From contig JALERH010000156.1 in NCBI GenBank assembly GCA_022764275.1, forward strand, positions 1 to 51,078: a DNA stretch of 51,078 nucleotides. Direction: 5' to 3'. The DNA is from Blautia sp. Lineage in GTDB: Bacteria; Bacillota; Clostridia; Lachnospirales; Lachnospiraceae. The notes beneath the pieces were generated by a model. It was not told the origin of the DNA. It made no database searches and saw nothing but the letters and a program-made list of their open reading frames with translations. The position numbers and the translations under genes are program-made. This document shows, piece after piece, positions 33,479 through 42,211 of this stretch (positions are counted from its first letter, which is position 1; every line of letters starts with the position of its first letter).

Positions 33479-35698
33479 CTATGAAAAATCAAACTGTATA
33501 TAAACCTTCCGGAACCCGGAATTGATTTCAATGTATTTTTCCAGCTTGTTTTTAAGAGAAACAAGACATCCATACTCATAATGCTTCACATAAATCACTT
33601 TTTTGTAAACATCTTTTATCTTTCCCACAGATGCAGCAGCGGGACCTATGATATGAAATTCAGGCTCCGTGCAGATCTTTTGGATAAAGACTCCAATGTA
33701 ATGCATCGCCTGCCCCAGAAGCTCCTCATCAGCACATGAACCCAGTATTGCCAGCATATGCGCAGCAGGCGGATAATCCAAAAGATTCCGATATCCCATT
33801 TCCTCTTCATAAAAAGCAGGATAATCCTGAACAGCAGCAGCCTGAATGCTGTAATGCTGGGGATTGTAGGTCTGGACGATCGCCCTCCCGGCCTTTTCCC
33901 CTCTTCCTGCCCTTCCCACAGCCTGGGTCAGAAGCTGAAAGGTTCTCTCCCCACAGCGGTAATCATCCGTATTCAGAGAAAGATCTGCTGCGATCACCCC
34001 CACAAGAGTGACATCAGGAAAATCATGCCCTTTTACGATCATCTGTGTACCAATGAGGACATCTGCCTCATGTGCTGAAAAAGAAGCCAGAATATCCTCG
34101 TAACTTCCCTTTGTCCTTGTGGTATCAAAGTCCATGCGAAGAGCACGGATACCCGGAAAACACTTCGTTACCACCTGTTCAATCTGCTGCGTTCCAGCCT
34201 TAAATCCTCCGATATATGGAGAGCCGCACACCGGGCATTTATCCGGCTTGGCAGTTTCGTATCCGCAATAATGGCATACCAGACGGCGATTGTTATGTTC
34301 GGATAAAGACACATCGCAATGCGGACATTTCATCACATGTCCGCAGGAACGACAGGATACAAATCCCGCATAGCCTCTGCGATTCAGAAAAAGCATGATC
34401 TGCTCTTTTTTCTCCAGACATTCTCCCATGGCAGACTTCAGTTCCCGGCTGAGTACCGAACGGTTGCCCGCTTTCAGTTCTTCCCTCATATCAACCACAG
34501 ATACGCATGGCAGAGGTCTTTTCTGAAAGCGCGCATCCAGTTTTACCAGTAAATACTCTCCGGTCAGAGCCCTGTTGTAAGCTTCCAGAGAGGGAGTTGC
34601 AGAGCCGAGTACCACACGGGCCCCTTCCATCTGTGCACGGTGGACTGCCGTCTCTCTTGCATGATATCTTGGACTGTTCTCACTTTTGTAAGTAGGCTCA
34701 TGCTCTTCATCCATCACAATAAGACCCAGATTTGGGAATGGAGTAAAGAGCGCTGACCGGGGACCTACCATCACCTGGATTTCTCCCCGTTTTGCCCGCC
34801 GAAACTGGTCGTAACGCTCCCCCTGAGAAAGCCGGGAATTCAGAACCGATACTTTTTCTCCAAATCTTCCATAAAAACGGCGCACGGTCTGATAAGTCAA
34901 AGCGATTTCAGGGATCAGAACGATTGCCTGTTTTCCCTGCTGTATAACCTTCTCAATCAGTTCCATATATACCTGCGTCTTGCCGCTTCCTGTCACTCCG
35001 TGAAGAAGGACGGGACGGGGTGACGTTTTCTCCCACTCCACAAGGATCTGCTCCACCGCCTCCTGCTGCGGCATACTAAGCGGCATCTTCGGCGTTCTTA
35101 CAATGTCTTTGCCTTCCAGCGGCATTCGGAAAATCTCATTCGACTCCAATTTTGCAATTTTGTTTTCTTCGAAATATTTCAGGACGGAAGCCGAAGCCCC
35201 CAGTTCCTTTGCCGCAGCAACAGCCTCAATCCTGCCATTTTCCAAAAGTGCCTCCAGAAGACGGATTCTCGCTTTAAATCTGGTCGTTTTCATCTCTTCC
35301 AGAAGCTTTTCCGCCTCTTCTTTCGGAATGTTTAATGTAATATATCGTTTTTCCTTTGCTTTTACTTTGTTCTGGATGGGGAGGACGGTTTTCAGAGCCT
35401 GTATCATGGTGGAACCATAATTTTCCTTCATCCAGGCGGCAAGGGCAATCAGTCTGGATTCTGTGGTTTCCTCATTGCTGCATAGTCCGGCCACTTCTTT
35501 CATGCGGCTGGTGTCATATTTTGCTTCATGGGAAAGCCCCATCACATACCCCTTCCGCATATGATTCCCATTTCCAAAGGGAATGGAAACCACCATTCCC
35601 ACCCTGATTTCTTCCTCTAATTCGGAAGGCACCAGGTACTGGAAGCTTTTATCCAGCTTCTCATGGGAAATGTCTATAATTATATCTGCATATGTCAT
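33479..35698 (-). CDS. priA: Primosomal replication restart helicase PriA
   Basis: 739 residues. Reloads the replisome at stalled forks. An N-terminal 3'-DNA-binding domain is followed by a DEAH-type helicase: G-V-T-G-S-G-K-T (Walker A), D-E-E-H (Walker B), G-S-A-T-P-S, and [12 protein letters not shown] and Q-A-V-G-R-A-G-R further on. The zinc-binding insert has four Cys pairs (C-R-S-C, C-P-H-C, C-H-Y-C, C-P-V-C). It begins 3 nt after murE and is followed by def-fmt, the classic Firmicute order. Confidence 0.97.
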   Translation of the reverse strand: MTYADIIIDISHEKLDKSFQYLVPSELEEEIRVGMVVSIPFGNGNHMRKGYVMGLSHEAKYDTSRMKEVAGLCSNEETTESRLIALAAWMKENYGSTMIQALKTVLPIQNKVKAKEKRYITLNIPKEEAEKLLEEMKTTRFKARIRLLEALLENGRIEAVAAAKELGASASVLKYFEENKIAKLESNEIFRMPLEGKDIVRTPKMPLSMPQQEAVEQILVEWEKTSPRPVLLHGVTGSGKTQVYMELIEKVIQQGKQAIVLIPEIALTYQTVRRFYGRFGEKVSVLNSRLSQGERYDQFRRAKRGEIQVMVGPRSALFTPFPNLGLIVMDEEHEPTYKSENSPRYHARETAVHRAQMEGARVVLGSATPSLEAYNRALTGEYLLVKLDARFQKRPLPCVSVVDMREELKAGNRSVLSRELKSAMGECLEKKEQIMLFLNRRGYAGFVSCRSCGHVMKCPHCDVSLSEHNNRRLVCHYCGYETAKPDKCPVCGSPYIGGFKAGTQQIEQVVTKCFPGIRALRMDFDTTRTKGSYEDILASFSAHEADVLIGTQMIVKGHDFPDVTLVGVIAADLSLNTDDYRCGERTFQLLTQAVGRAGRGEKAGRAIVQTYNPQHYSIQAAAVQDYPAFYEEEMGYRNLLDYPPAAHMLAILGSCADEELLGQAMHYIGVFIQKICTEPEFHIIGPAAASVGKIKDVYKKVIYVKHYEYGCLVSLKNKLEKYIEINSGFRKVYIQFDFS

Positions 35699-35701
35699 GT
35701 T

Positions 35702-37159
35702 CTATCTTCCGGCAAGGATATCTGCGATCAGGACGCGTTCGTCCATGGGATATTTTTTCCCCTTGATTTCCTGGTAATCCTCATGGCCTTTTCCTGCAAG
35801 AATAATGATATCCCCAGGTTCTCCATGATGGATTGCGTAAGCGATCGCTTCTTTTCGATCTGGAATCTCCACATATTTTCCATCTGTTTTCGCCATTCCC
35901 ACCTTAATATCATCGATGATGGCCTGTGGTTCCTCATTACGGGGATTATCTGACGTAATGATCGTCAGATCGGCAAGACGCCCGGATACCTCACCCATTT
36001 CGTAACGGCGAAGTTTCGACCGGTTGCCTCCACACCCGAACAGGCACACCAGTCTGTGAGGATGGTACTCCCGCAGTGTGGTAAGCAGGCTCTCCAGTGC
36101 CATGGCATTGTGTGCGTAATCGATCATCAGGGTGAACTCATCAGAAACCTTCACCATCTCGATACGGCCTTTCACCTTTGCTACCTTCAGCGCCTTGATG
36201 ATATTTTCCTCAGACACCTGGAAATGGCGGCAGATGGCAATGGCTGTCAGGGAATTATAAATGCTGAATTTTCCCGGAATATCGATTTCCACAGGAAAAT
36301 CCATAAGCCCTTTCACGTGATAGGAAATTCCAAGGTATCCCTTTCCTCCCACCAGCTTCGCGTCCGCAGCACGCAGATCTGCTTCCGGGGAAAATCCGTA
36401 CGTTTCCAGTGTACAGGTGTGTCCCTCAATGATTCTGTCAAAATGTTCGTCATCGCGATTTACGATTCCCACACGACACTGCTTTAACAGCATGGCTTTG
36501 CAGGACAGATAATGTTCAAAATCCCGATGCTCATTCGGACCGATGTGATCCGGCTCAATGTTGGTAAAAATACCAAAATCAAAAACAAAACCCTGCGTAC
36601 GGTGCAGCATCAGTCCCTGTGAAGACACCTCCATCACCACACAGTCACAGCCCGCTTCCACCATTTCATGAAAATATTCCTGAATCACATAAGATTCCGG
36701 TGTCGTATTTGCAGCGGGAATCACCTTTTCCCCGATGATTGCCTCAATGGTGCCGATCAGACCCACCTTATATCCTGCATTTTCCAGGATGGATTTTACC
36801 ATATAAGTTGTCGTGGTTTTTCCTTTCGTTCCGGTAATACCGATAGTTTTCAGCTTTTCCGCCGGATATCCGAACCAGGCAGCCGAAATAAATGCCATCG
36901 CATAACGGGTATCTGCAACCTGAATCACTGTCACATTTTCCGGGACATTCACAGATTCCTCCACAACCAGTACTGTGGCGCCTTTTTCTGCAGCTTCATG
37001 GGCAAATTTGTGTCCATCCACCACGGCTCCCCGGATGCAGAGAAACAGGCAGCCCGGAGTCACTTTTCTGGAATCATAAACAACTGCTGCAATTTCCTGT
37101 TCCACATTGCCCTGAAGACATGTATACTCCAAACGTTCTAATAAGGATGATAATTTCAT
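35702..37159 (-). CDS. murE: UDP-MurNAc-tripeptide synthetase, meso-DAP type
   Basis: 485 residues. Adds the third residue of the stem peptide. P-loop G-T-K-G-K-T-T (110-116), N-T-T-P-E-S substrate segment, E-V-S-S-Q-G-L and H-x-x-F-E-H-Y. The specificity motif is D404-N-P-R407, the form that binds meso-diaminopimelate, in keeping with dapF in this window. AGGAGG lies 9 nt ahead of the ATG. It is first in the long operon, away from the other mur genes at 10-14 kb. Confidence 0.95.
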   Translation of the reverse strand: MKLSSLLERLEYTCLQGNVEQEIAAVVYDSRKVTPGCLFLCIRGAVVDGHKFAHEAAEKGATVLVVEESVNVPENVTVIQVADTRYAMAFISAAWFGYPAEKLKTIGITGTKGKTTTTYMVKSILENAGYKVGLIGTIEAIIGEKVIPAANTTPESYVIQEYFHEMVEAGCDCVVMEVSSQGLMLHRTQGFVFDFGIFTNIEPDHIGPNEHRDFEHYLSCKAMLLKQCRVGIVNRDDEHFDRIIEGHTCTLETYGFSPEADLRAADAKLVGGKGYLGISYHVKGLMDFPVEIDIPGKFSIYNSLTAIAICRHFQVSEENIIKALKVAKVKGRIEMVKVSDEFTLMIDYAHNAMALESLLTTLREYHPHRLVCLFGCGGNRSKLRRYEMGEVSGRLADLTIITSDNPRNEEPQAIIDDIKVGMAKTDGKYVEIPDRKEAIAYAIHHGEPGDIIILAGKGHEDYQEIKGKKYPMDERVLIADILAGR

Positions 37160-37186
37160 TATACACTCCTCCTGAAAGTGATATCT

Positions 37187-37217
37187 GTTCAGCTCTTTTT
37201 TCTATCATGTGCTGAAC
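37187..37217. promoter_or_regulatory. Hairpin in the murE leader
   Basis: GTTCAGC (37187-37193) and GCTGAAC (37211-37217) around a 17-nt loop, about 30 nt before murE. On the plus strand the loop holds a T6 run. It may end the surface-protein transcript or shape the murE leader. Weak call. Confidence 0.35.
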
Positions 37218-37243
37218 ATTCACAAATAATGATACTCCTTAAT

Positions 37244-37272
37244 AGGATAACACACCAAAGGCTCCTTTTCAA
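37244..37272 (-). promoter_or_regulatory. Probable murE operon promoter
   Basis: Minus strand: -35 TTGAAA (37267-37272), 17-bp spacer, -10 TATCCT (37244-37249). The -35 box overlaps the end of the upstream surface-protein gene. Confidence 0.5.
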
Positions 37273-38873
37273 TCTTTGCTTTTTTCTTTCTTACGCAGAA
37301 GCATTCTCCCGGCAGAGATGACAGACACCAGAACTGACACCATAATAAGGATTTCAAATAGCTCTCTTCCAGATGAATCTCCTGTTTTGGGGGCGCTGTC
37401 CCTGGAGCTGTTCTGTATTTCGGCCTTATTTTTTCCGGTTGCCGAAGCCATTGATTTATCCGCATGCACTTTCACTTCCGCCTGCGATCGTATAGGTTCA
37501 CTTTCCCCTGTTTCATCTGTCACCACAATAACCTGATTGACCAGCTTTTCATCGATCAGGTCCTCCGGCAGAGTCACAAAGGCTTTCAGCTTCACACAGT
37601 CTCCCGGAGCAATCTGCGGAATCCGCGCCTGGGTTTTCGTACTATTCAGTTCTACTCCTTCCTTCTCCTCAAATTGTGCCCGGATATTGGAATGAAGAAA
37701 CCGCTCTGTACTGATCACGGAATGCAGGGTTCGCTCTCCGGTATTATGGATACTGATCTGATAGGTAATAGTATCACCCGGCCGCGCTTCCTTACAGTCC
37801 GCGGTTTTGTTTACGGTAAATGCTGCGGTAAGAGGCTGTGCCACGACTGGCAGAGACGCCTCATGCACGAGGTTTTCCCCATTCATGCTTCCTCTGCTGC
37901 CAGGGTATTGTACTGCAGCAGTAACCTTCGGAATCAGCACACCACTTTGCCCCTCGGACAGTTTTGCAGAAAAACAGACTTCCTTTGTCTCTCCTTCCGA
38001 CAAACGTGTCAACACGGCTTCCTCATCCTGTATGAACAGTTTTGAGTCAGGCTCCCACTCTCCCGGAATATCCGCCCCGTCAGAATTTTCCGTAACAAAT
38101 TCTGCTTTCAGATGAATATCTGTCAATGGAATTTCCCCGGTATTGGTAACAAAAACACTGTAAGTAAGCCTCTGTCCGGCTTTCGCTGTCTCTTCCTGTG
38201 CCTGCATGGAAAGAGAAAAATCCACCTGTGCTGCTTCTGTTTTCAGCATGGCAGACGGTGCCTGTGCAAGAATTTTTATTCCTTCTTCTGATTTTTCCTG
38301 TAAGAAAGTCCCGGACGAACAGATTTCCCTTCCTTCGTCCCAACTCTTTTTCAAAGGTGCGTCCTGACTTACCGGATAAACGGCAAAATCCGGCAAAAAA
38401 CGGTACTCCTGCCGCAATACAACTGGAATCGTCACCTGCCATGTATCTGAATTTCCCACATACTCGGGGAGCTTGCAGGAAATACGACTTATGGTGATAT
38501 CCCGCCCTTCCTGATTACATACCGGTATCTCATCTGTCAGGAAGCCTTCCGGAAGCAGTTCATATGGATTGTCCAAAAGAAAGTATTCTGACAGGTACAT
38601 CACAAAGGTAATCCTTCTGTCACACAGAGCAATGCTTTCTTCCGTCTGCGGATTTTCCTCAGGGCAATTTGCCCCTCTTATCGTCATAGTAACCGTACCG
38701 CGGCGGCTTTCCCAGTCACTCCAGGACGCCTCCTGCGTAATTGTCAGATTCCCTTTTTCCGCAGATTCTCCTGCTTTCACAGGCTGGCTCATACTGCCTC
38801 CAATGACTCCTGCCAGTAACATTGTACACATACCGGCACAAATCCCCTTCCGCCATATTCTGTTTTTTCTCAT
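37269..38873 (-). CDS. Sortase-anchored surface protein with DUF11-like repeats
   Basis: 534 residues. A signal peptide (M-R-K-N-R-I-W-R-K, then a hydrophobic stretch ending M-S-Q-P-V-K-A) leads to an extracellular region with at least two Ig-like units of the DUF11/CARDB kind. Each begins near T-A-K-A-G-Q-R-L-T-Y-S-V-F-V-T-N-T-G-E-I-P and E-A-R-P-G-D-T-I-T-Y-Q-I-S-I-H-N-T-G-E. The C-terminus has S-A-P-K-T-G (493-498), a membrane helix and R-K-K-E-K-S-K-D, a sortase signal of the clostridial x-P-x-T-G form. The ATG at 38873 has AAAGGAG about 8 nt upstream. The ligand or role is unknown, and no sortase gene is nearby. Confidence 0.85.
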   Translation of the reverse strand: MRKNRIWRKGICAGMCTMLLAGVIGGSMSQPVKAGESAEKGNLTITQEASWSDWESRRGTVTMTIRGANCPEENPQTEESIALCDRRITFVMYLSEYFLLDNPYELLPEGFLTDEIPVCNQEGRDITISRISCKLPEYVGNSDTWQVTIPVVLRQEYRFLPDFAVYPVSQDAPLKKSWDEGREICSSGTFLQEKSEEGIKILAQAPSAMLKTEAAQVDFSLSMQAQEETAKAGQRLTYSVFVTNTGEIPLTDIHLKAEFVTENSDGADIPGEWEPDSKLFIQDEEAVLTRLSEGETKEVCFSAKLSEGQSGVLIPKVTAAVQYPGSRGSMNGENLVHEASLPVVAQPLTAAFTVNKTADCKEARPGDTITYQISIHNTGERTLHSVISTERFLHSNIRAQFEEKEGVELNSTKTQARIPQIAPGDCVKLKAFVTLPEDLIDEKLVNQVIVVTDETGESEPIRSQAEVKVHADKSMASATGKNKAEIQNSSRDSAPKTGDSSGRELFEILIMVSVLVSVISAGRMLLRKKEKSKD

Positions 38874-38922
38874 AGCAGTTCTCCTTTCCAATTTCAAATT
38901 GATTAAAAAAAGATGGATTTTC

Positions 38923-38970
38923 GCGCCGACATGGCGCAGAAGAAATTTATGTCTCTGCAGAATGCAGAGA
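38923..38970 (-). promoter_or_regulatory. Two leader hairpins of the surface-protein mRNA
   Basis: TCTCTGCA/TGCAGAGA (38952-38959 and 38963-38970, 3-nt loop) and GCGCC/GGCGC (38923-38927 and 38933-38937). Both lie between the predicted transcript start (about 38976) and the SD. They could stabilise the 5' end or be a regulator site. Confidence 0.4.
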
Positions 38971-38982
38971 TAAGATGTATTT

Positions 38983-39011
38983 ACTATATGGCAAGTCTGT
39001 TTTAAATGCAA
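38983..39011 (-). promoter_or_regulatory. Surface-protein promoter
   Basis: Minus strand: -35 TTGCAT (39006-39011), 17-bp spacer, -10 TATAGT (38983-38988). Confidence 0.6.
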
Positions 39012-39153
39012 GAGCATATTGTAATTATAAAATTTCTTTTAGATTTCCTTTATAAATTTTCTTTTTCTTTTAGAAACGTGACACACTTTGCACACATTTT
39101 CCCGATATAATAAATCTCGGATAGATGAAAAACCACTCTCTATCTCCCCCCTC

Positions 39154-39200
39154 AAAAAAACAGAAACAGGCCGCTCCGAAAACGGGGTGGCTTTTCTGTT
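39154..39200. terminator. Strong hairpin between two divergent promoters
   Basis: GCCGCTCCG (39170-39178) pairs with CGGGGTGGC (39183-39191, G-U pairs allowed) around AAAA. The outer AACAGAAA/TTTCTGTT arms (39159-39166 and 39193-39200) extend the stem. A7 on the left gives a T7 tail on the minus strand; TTTTCTGTT follows on the plus strand. It looks like a bidirectional terminator, yet no gene ends here. A TATAAT at about 39105 could start an ~85-nt plus-strand RNA that ends here (speculative). Confidence 0.55.
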
Positions 39201-39216
39201 GCCTGCAAATAATCTA

Positions 39217-39245
39217 TTGCAATTCCGGGCATGGTCTTTTATAAT
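39217..39245 (+). promoter_or_regulatory. Carbamate kinase promoter
   Basis: -35 TTGCAA (39217-39222), 17-bp spacer, -10 TATAAT (39240-39245). Near consensus, about 45 nt ahead of the start codon. Confidence 0.75.
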
Positions 39246-39291
39246 AAAGGATATTCTAATCACATTATCTGAGAGAAATGAGGTATCTCCT

Positions 39292-40224
39292 ATGAGTGAA
39301 AAAATCGTAGTAATTGCATTAGGACACAGAGCACTGGGAACTACTCTTCCGGAACAGAAAGTTGCTACCAGACAGGCTGCCAAAGCCATTGCAGACCTTG
39401 TAGAAGAGGGCGTACGTGTCGTAATTTCCCACAGCAACGGTCCGCAGATTGGTATGATCCATACCGCTATGAACGAATTTGGAAAGGCACATCCTGATTA
39501 TACATTTGCCCCGATGTCCGTATGCTCCGCCATGAGCCAGGGCTATATCGGATATGACCTGCAGAATGCTATCCGTGCAGAATTTTTAAACCGTGGAATC
39601 TATAAACCGGTGAGTACCGTCCTCACCCAGACCGTCATCGACCCTTATGATGACGCTTTTGCAGAGCCGGAAAAGATCATCGGCCGCGTTCTTACTGCTG
39701 AGGAGGCAGAGGCAGAGGAAGAAAAAGGCAACTTTGTCACAGAGCTTCCGGAAGGCGGATTCCGACGTATCGTAGCAGCTCCTGCTCCACAGCGAATCGT
39801 TGAAATTGAGACCATCCGTACTCTCGTAAACGCAGATCAGGTGGTCATTGCAGCAGGTGGCGGCGGTATTCCTGTTATGGAGCAGGGAATTGACCTGCAC
39901 GGTGCCAGCGCTATTATTGAAAAGGATCTGGCAAGCGGGCTGATGGCAGAAGAGTTAAATGCAGATACCCTGATGATCCTTACCAGCGTAGAAAAAGTCA
40001 GCCTGAACCTTGGCCAGGACAACGAAAAATACCTGGACACCATCACAGTGGAGGACGCCAGAAAATACATGGATGACAACCAGTTTGCACCAGGTTCCAT
40101 GCTTCCAAAATTCGAGGCAGGCATCTCCTTTATTACCAAAGGCGAAGGACGTCGTACTATTATCACGGATATGGCGCACGCAAAGGACGGTTATCGCGAA
40201 AAAACCGGAACCATCATCAAATAA
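39292..40224 (+). CDS. arcC: Carbamate kinase
   Basis: 310 residues. Interconverts carbamoyl phosphate plus ADP and carbamate plus ATP, the energy-yielding end of arginine, citrulline or ureide breakdown. Carbamate kinase blocks visible: S-H-S-N-G-P-Q-I-G, A-M-S-Q-G-Y-I-G-Y, V-I-A-A-G-G-G-G-I-P-V, V-I/E-K-D-L-A-S, and the C-terminal F-I-T-K-G-E-G-R-R-T. The N-terminal nucleotide loop reads A-L-G-H-R-A-L-G in place of A-L-G-G-N-A-L. The ATG at 39292 has GAGG about 9 nt upstream; a long frame extending back is non-coding. It stands alone, without arcA or arcB. Confidence 0.9.
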   Translation: MSEKIVVIALGHRALGTTLPEQKVATRQAAKAIADLVEEGVRVVISHSNGPQIGMIHTAMNEFGKAHPDYTFAPMSVCSAMSQGYIGYDLQNAIRAEFLNRGIYKPVSTVLTQTVIDPYDDAFAEPEKIIGRVLTAEEAEAEEEKGNFVTELPEGGFRRIVAAPAPQRIVEIETIRTLVNADQVVIAAGGGGIPVMEQGIDLHGASAIIEKDLASGLMAEELNADTLMILTSVEKVSLNLGQDNEKYLDTITVEDARKYMDDNQFAPGSMLPKFEAGISFITKGEGRRTIITDMAHAKDGYREKTGTIIK

Positions 40225-40250
40225 GTCTGCTTTTAAAATAAGTGACTGCT

Positions 40251-40286
40251 AAAAAGCGTCTGGTAAGAAACACCAGACGCTTTTTT
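40251..40286. terminator. Terminator of carbamate kinase gene
   Basis: GCGTCTGGT (40256-40264) pairs perfectly with ACCAGACGC (40272-40280), flanked by A5 and T6. It acts for both strands and also serves the convergent gene ending at 40306. Confidence 0.9.
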
Positions 40287-40305
40287 CAGTCTCTCCCATC
40301 GATTT

Positions 40306-40755
40306 TTATTCTCTCCGATAGCGCTCTTTTCTTTTACCAATCCGGACTTTTCCATAAAACCACCACAAAAGCCAGACCACTCCATAGCACATGGAAAACT
40401 GAATGACATAGATAAAAAACATTGCCGGAAGAGATGTATTTTCCCGGGTCAGCATAATCTCTCCCTCCTGTGCGATTTTTTCCACCGTCTCATCCAGATT
40501 TTCATCACCATTTCCCGAAATCCGAACCCAGGCGACTCCTTTTTCTTTTTCTGCAAGAGCAATATAGGAGCCATTCACACAGTCAATCTCTGAAATACTT
40601 CCATCTTTTACCCCTGTTTCAAATTCCTTCAGCGTAATTTCTTCCTTCGGGTGTATAGATGACCAGGACAGCCCTGTAAATACCAGTGCGATTACCAGAA
40701 TTGTTCCGACGATCAGAGGCCATTTTTTTCTTTTTTCTTTCGTCGTTTCTCCCAT
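40306..40755 (-). CDS. Small membrane protein resembling the FtsH N-terminal domain
   Basis: 149 residues: helix 12-29, an extracytoplasmic domain of about 75 residues, helix 112-134, and a basic cytoplasmic end (K-V-R-I-G-K-R-K-E-R-Y-R-R-E). The middle domain (I-T-L-K-E-F-E-T-G-V-K-D-G-S-I-S-E-I-D then strands and E-N-L-D-E-T-V-E-K-I) follows the pattern of the FtsH periplasmic/extracellular domain between its two helices. There is no AAA or protease part. The ATG at 40755 has GAGGG about 9 nt upstream; the ten codons before it overlap the amidohydrolase. The likeness is by eye only. Confidence 0.6.
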   Translation of the reverse strand: MGETTKEKRKKWPLIVGTILVIALVFTGLSWSSIHPKEEITLKEFETGVKDGSISEIDCVNGSYIALAEKEKGVAWVRISGNGDENLDETVEKIAQEGEIMLTRENTSLPAMFFIYVIQFSMCYGVVWLLWWFYGKVRIGKRKERYRRE

Positions 40756-40760
40756 AGGCA

Positions 40761-41981
40761 CTACCCTCTGTGATTTCTGAGCCACATAATGGCACTGTAG
40801 GTATGAAGCACAGCTCCTTCTTTTAAGATAGCTTCATTGAAGAATACCTTTTCATTATGCATCGGCATACCGTAGAGAGGATTTTCTTCTTTGCTTCCGG
40901 CGCCGATCAGCATATAGGAGCACGGAATTTCATAGGTATAAGAGGAAAAATCCTCCGAACCCATTCCGCCGCCTTCGTAAACATATACTGCCTTTTCGCC
41001 CACCAGATCTTTCGCATATCCGGTTACCTCGTCCACCATCTCCCTGTCATTGATAAGCGGCGGTGCGGACGCAATCTCTGTCACCTGTGCCTCACCGCGG
41101 AAGGTCTTTGCCACCGCCTGGGAAATCTCACAGATTCTGCCAAATACAGTCTCCCCAACCTTCCGGTCCAGGGTTCGTATTGTCCCTTCCATAACCGCTT
41201 CTCCCGGAATGACGTTTGGAACATCTCCTGCATTAAATTTACCGATGGTTACTACTGCCGGGACCTGGGCCCCCAGCTCTCTTGCCGTAATTTCCTGGAG
41301 AGAGAGATAAATATGGGCCGCAATATTAACCGGATCGACACCGGTCTCCGGCATAGCACCGTGACAGCCTTTTCCTTTCACCACAATCCTGAAAAGCGTA
41401 CAGCCTGCCATACAGGTTCCTTTGCCGCACAGGATCATTCCGGATGGCGTTCCTGAATTTACATGAAGAGCAATTCCTGCATCTACCTTTGGGTTTTCCA
41501 ATGCACCTGCCGCGATCATACTCTTCGCTCCGGTAAATCCCTCTTCGTCAGGCTGGAACACCAGCTTCACGGTTCCCTCCAGCAGATTCTGATTCTGCTT
41601 CAGAAGCTTTGCCGCTCCCAGAAGCATCGCCGCATGCATATCATGGCCACAGGCGTGCATCCTGCCGTTTGTGGATTTAAACTCACAGTCCGTCTGCTCC
41701 AGAACCGGAAGTGCATCCATATCCGCACGAAGCAGAAGGGTTTTCCCCCCATTTTCTGAATTCGGTCCGCTTATCTCAGCCACGATTCCGCTTTCACAGA
41801 TTTCCCGTGGTTCATAGCCAAATTCCCTGAGCTTTTTCATTACAAATTCTTTTGTCCTCGGAAGGCTTTTCCCGGTCTCCGGATTTTCGTGGATTTCCCG
41901 GCGGAAACCAATGATTTCCTGCTCCAGTTCCTCTCCCTGTTTCAAAAGTAATTCTTTTACCTGTTCTGCTGTCTGTTCCAT
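40761..41981 (-). CDS. M20-family metal-dependent amidohydrolase
   Basis: 406-residue M20D-type peptidase of the N-acyl-amino-acid / hippurate hydrolase group. Metal ligands: H-A-C-G-H-D-M-H (about residue 103), Q-P-D-E-E-G (catalytic Glu pair), A-L-H-V and a late M-G-S-E-D-F-S-S-Y. The dimerisation insert carries G-C-H-G-A-M-P-E-T-G-V-D-P. It probably removes an acyl group from an amino acid in the cytoplasm; the exact substrate is not readable. The ATG at 41981 has AAAGGGATG upstream. It is co-transcribed with the small membrane protein, whose ATG follows 5 nt after the stop. Confidence 0.9.
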   Translation of the reverse strand: MEQTAEQVKELLLKQGEELEQEIIGFRREIHENPETGKSLPRTKEFVMKKLREFGYEPREICESGIVAEISGPNSENGGKTLLLRADMDALPVLEQTDCEFKSTNGRMHACGHDMHAAMLLGAAKLLKQNQNLLEGTVKLVFQPDEEGFTGAKSMIAAGALENPKVDAGIALHVNSGTPSGMILCGKGTCMAGCTLFRIVVKGKGCHGAMPETGVDPVNIAAHIYLSLQEITARELGAQVPAVVTIGKFNAGDVPNVIPGEAVMEGTIRTLDRKVGETVFGRICEISQAVAKTFRGEAQVTEIASAPPLINDREMVDEVTGYAKDLVGEKAVYVYEGGGMGSEDFSSYTYEIPCSYMLIGAGSKEENPLYGMPMHNEKVFFNEAILKEGAVLHTYSAIMWLRNHRG

Positions 41982-42104
41982 AATATACATCCCTTTCTGT
42001 CTTTTCTGTTTCGAATTATGATGCAGCACTTCACATTTTCCGGAAATTTCATAAAAATATCATAATTATTGTAGCCATTTTATAGAATTCTTTCAAGGTC
42101 TAAA

Positions 42105-42133
42105 TTGCCAATCCTGAATTTTCCTGCTATAAT
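42105..42133 (+). promoter_or_regulatory. asnA promoter
   Basis: -35 TTGCCA (42105-42110), 17-bp spacer, -10 TATAAT (42128-42133). The leader to the asnA start is about 70 nt; no riboswitch or T-box structure is evident in it. Confidence 0.75.
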
Positions 42134-42211
42134 GATAGCGAACTTGGATCTGTTCGTGATTTTACCTGCCGGACAGTTACAAGAGAGTTCATATTAACAA
42201 GGAGGATTCCC

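Noticed and set aside
42061-42211. T-box or riboswitch ahead of asnA
   Set aside because: The leader after the promoter is only about 70 nt and shows no specifier or antiterminator structure.
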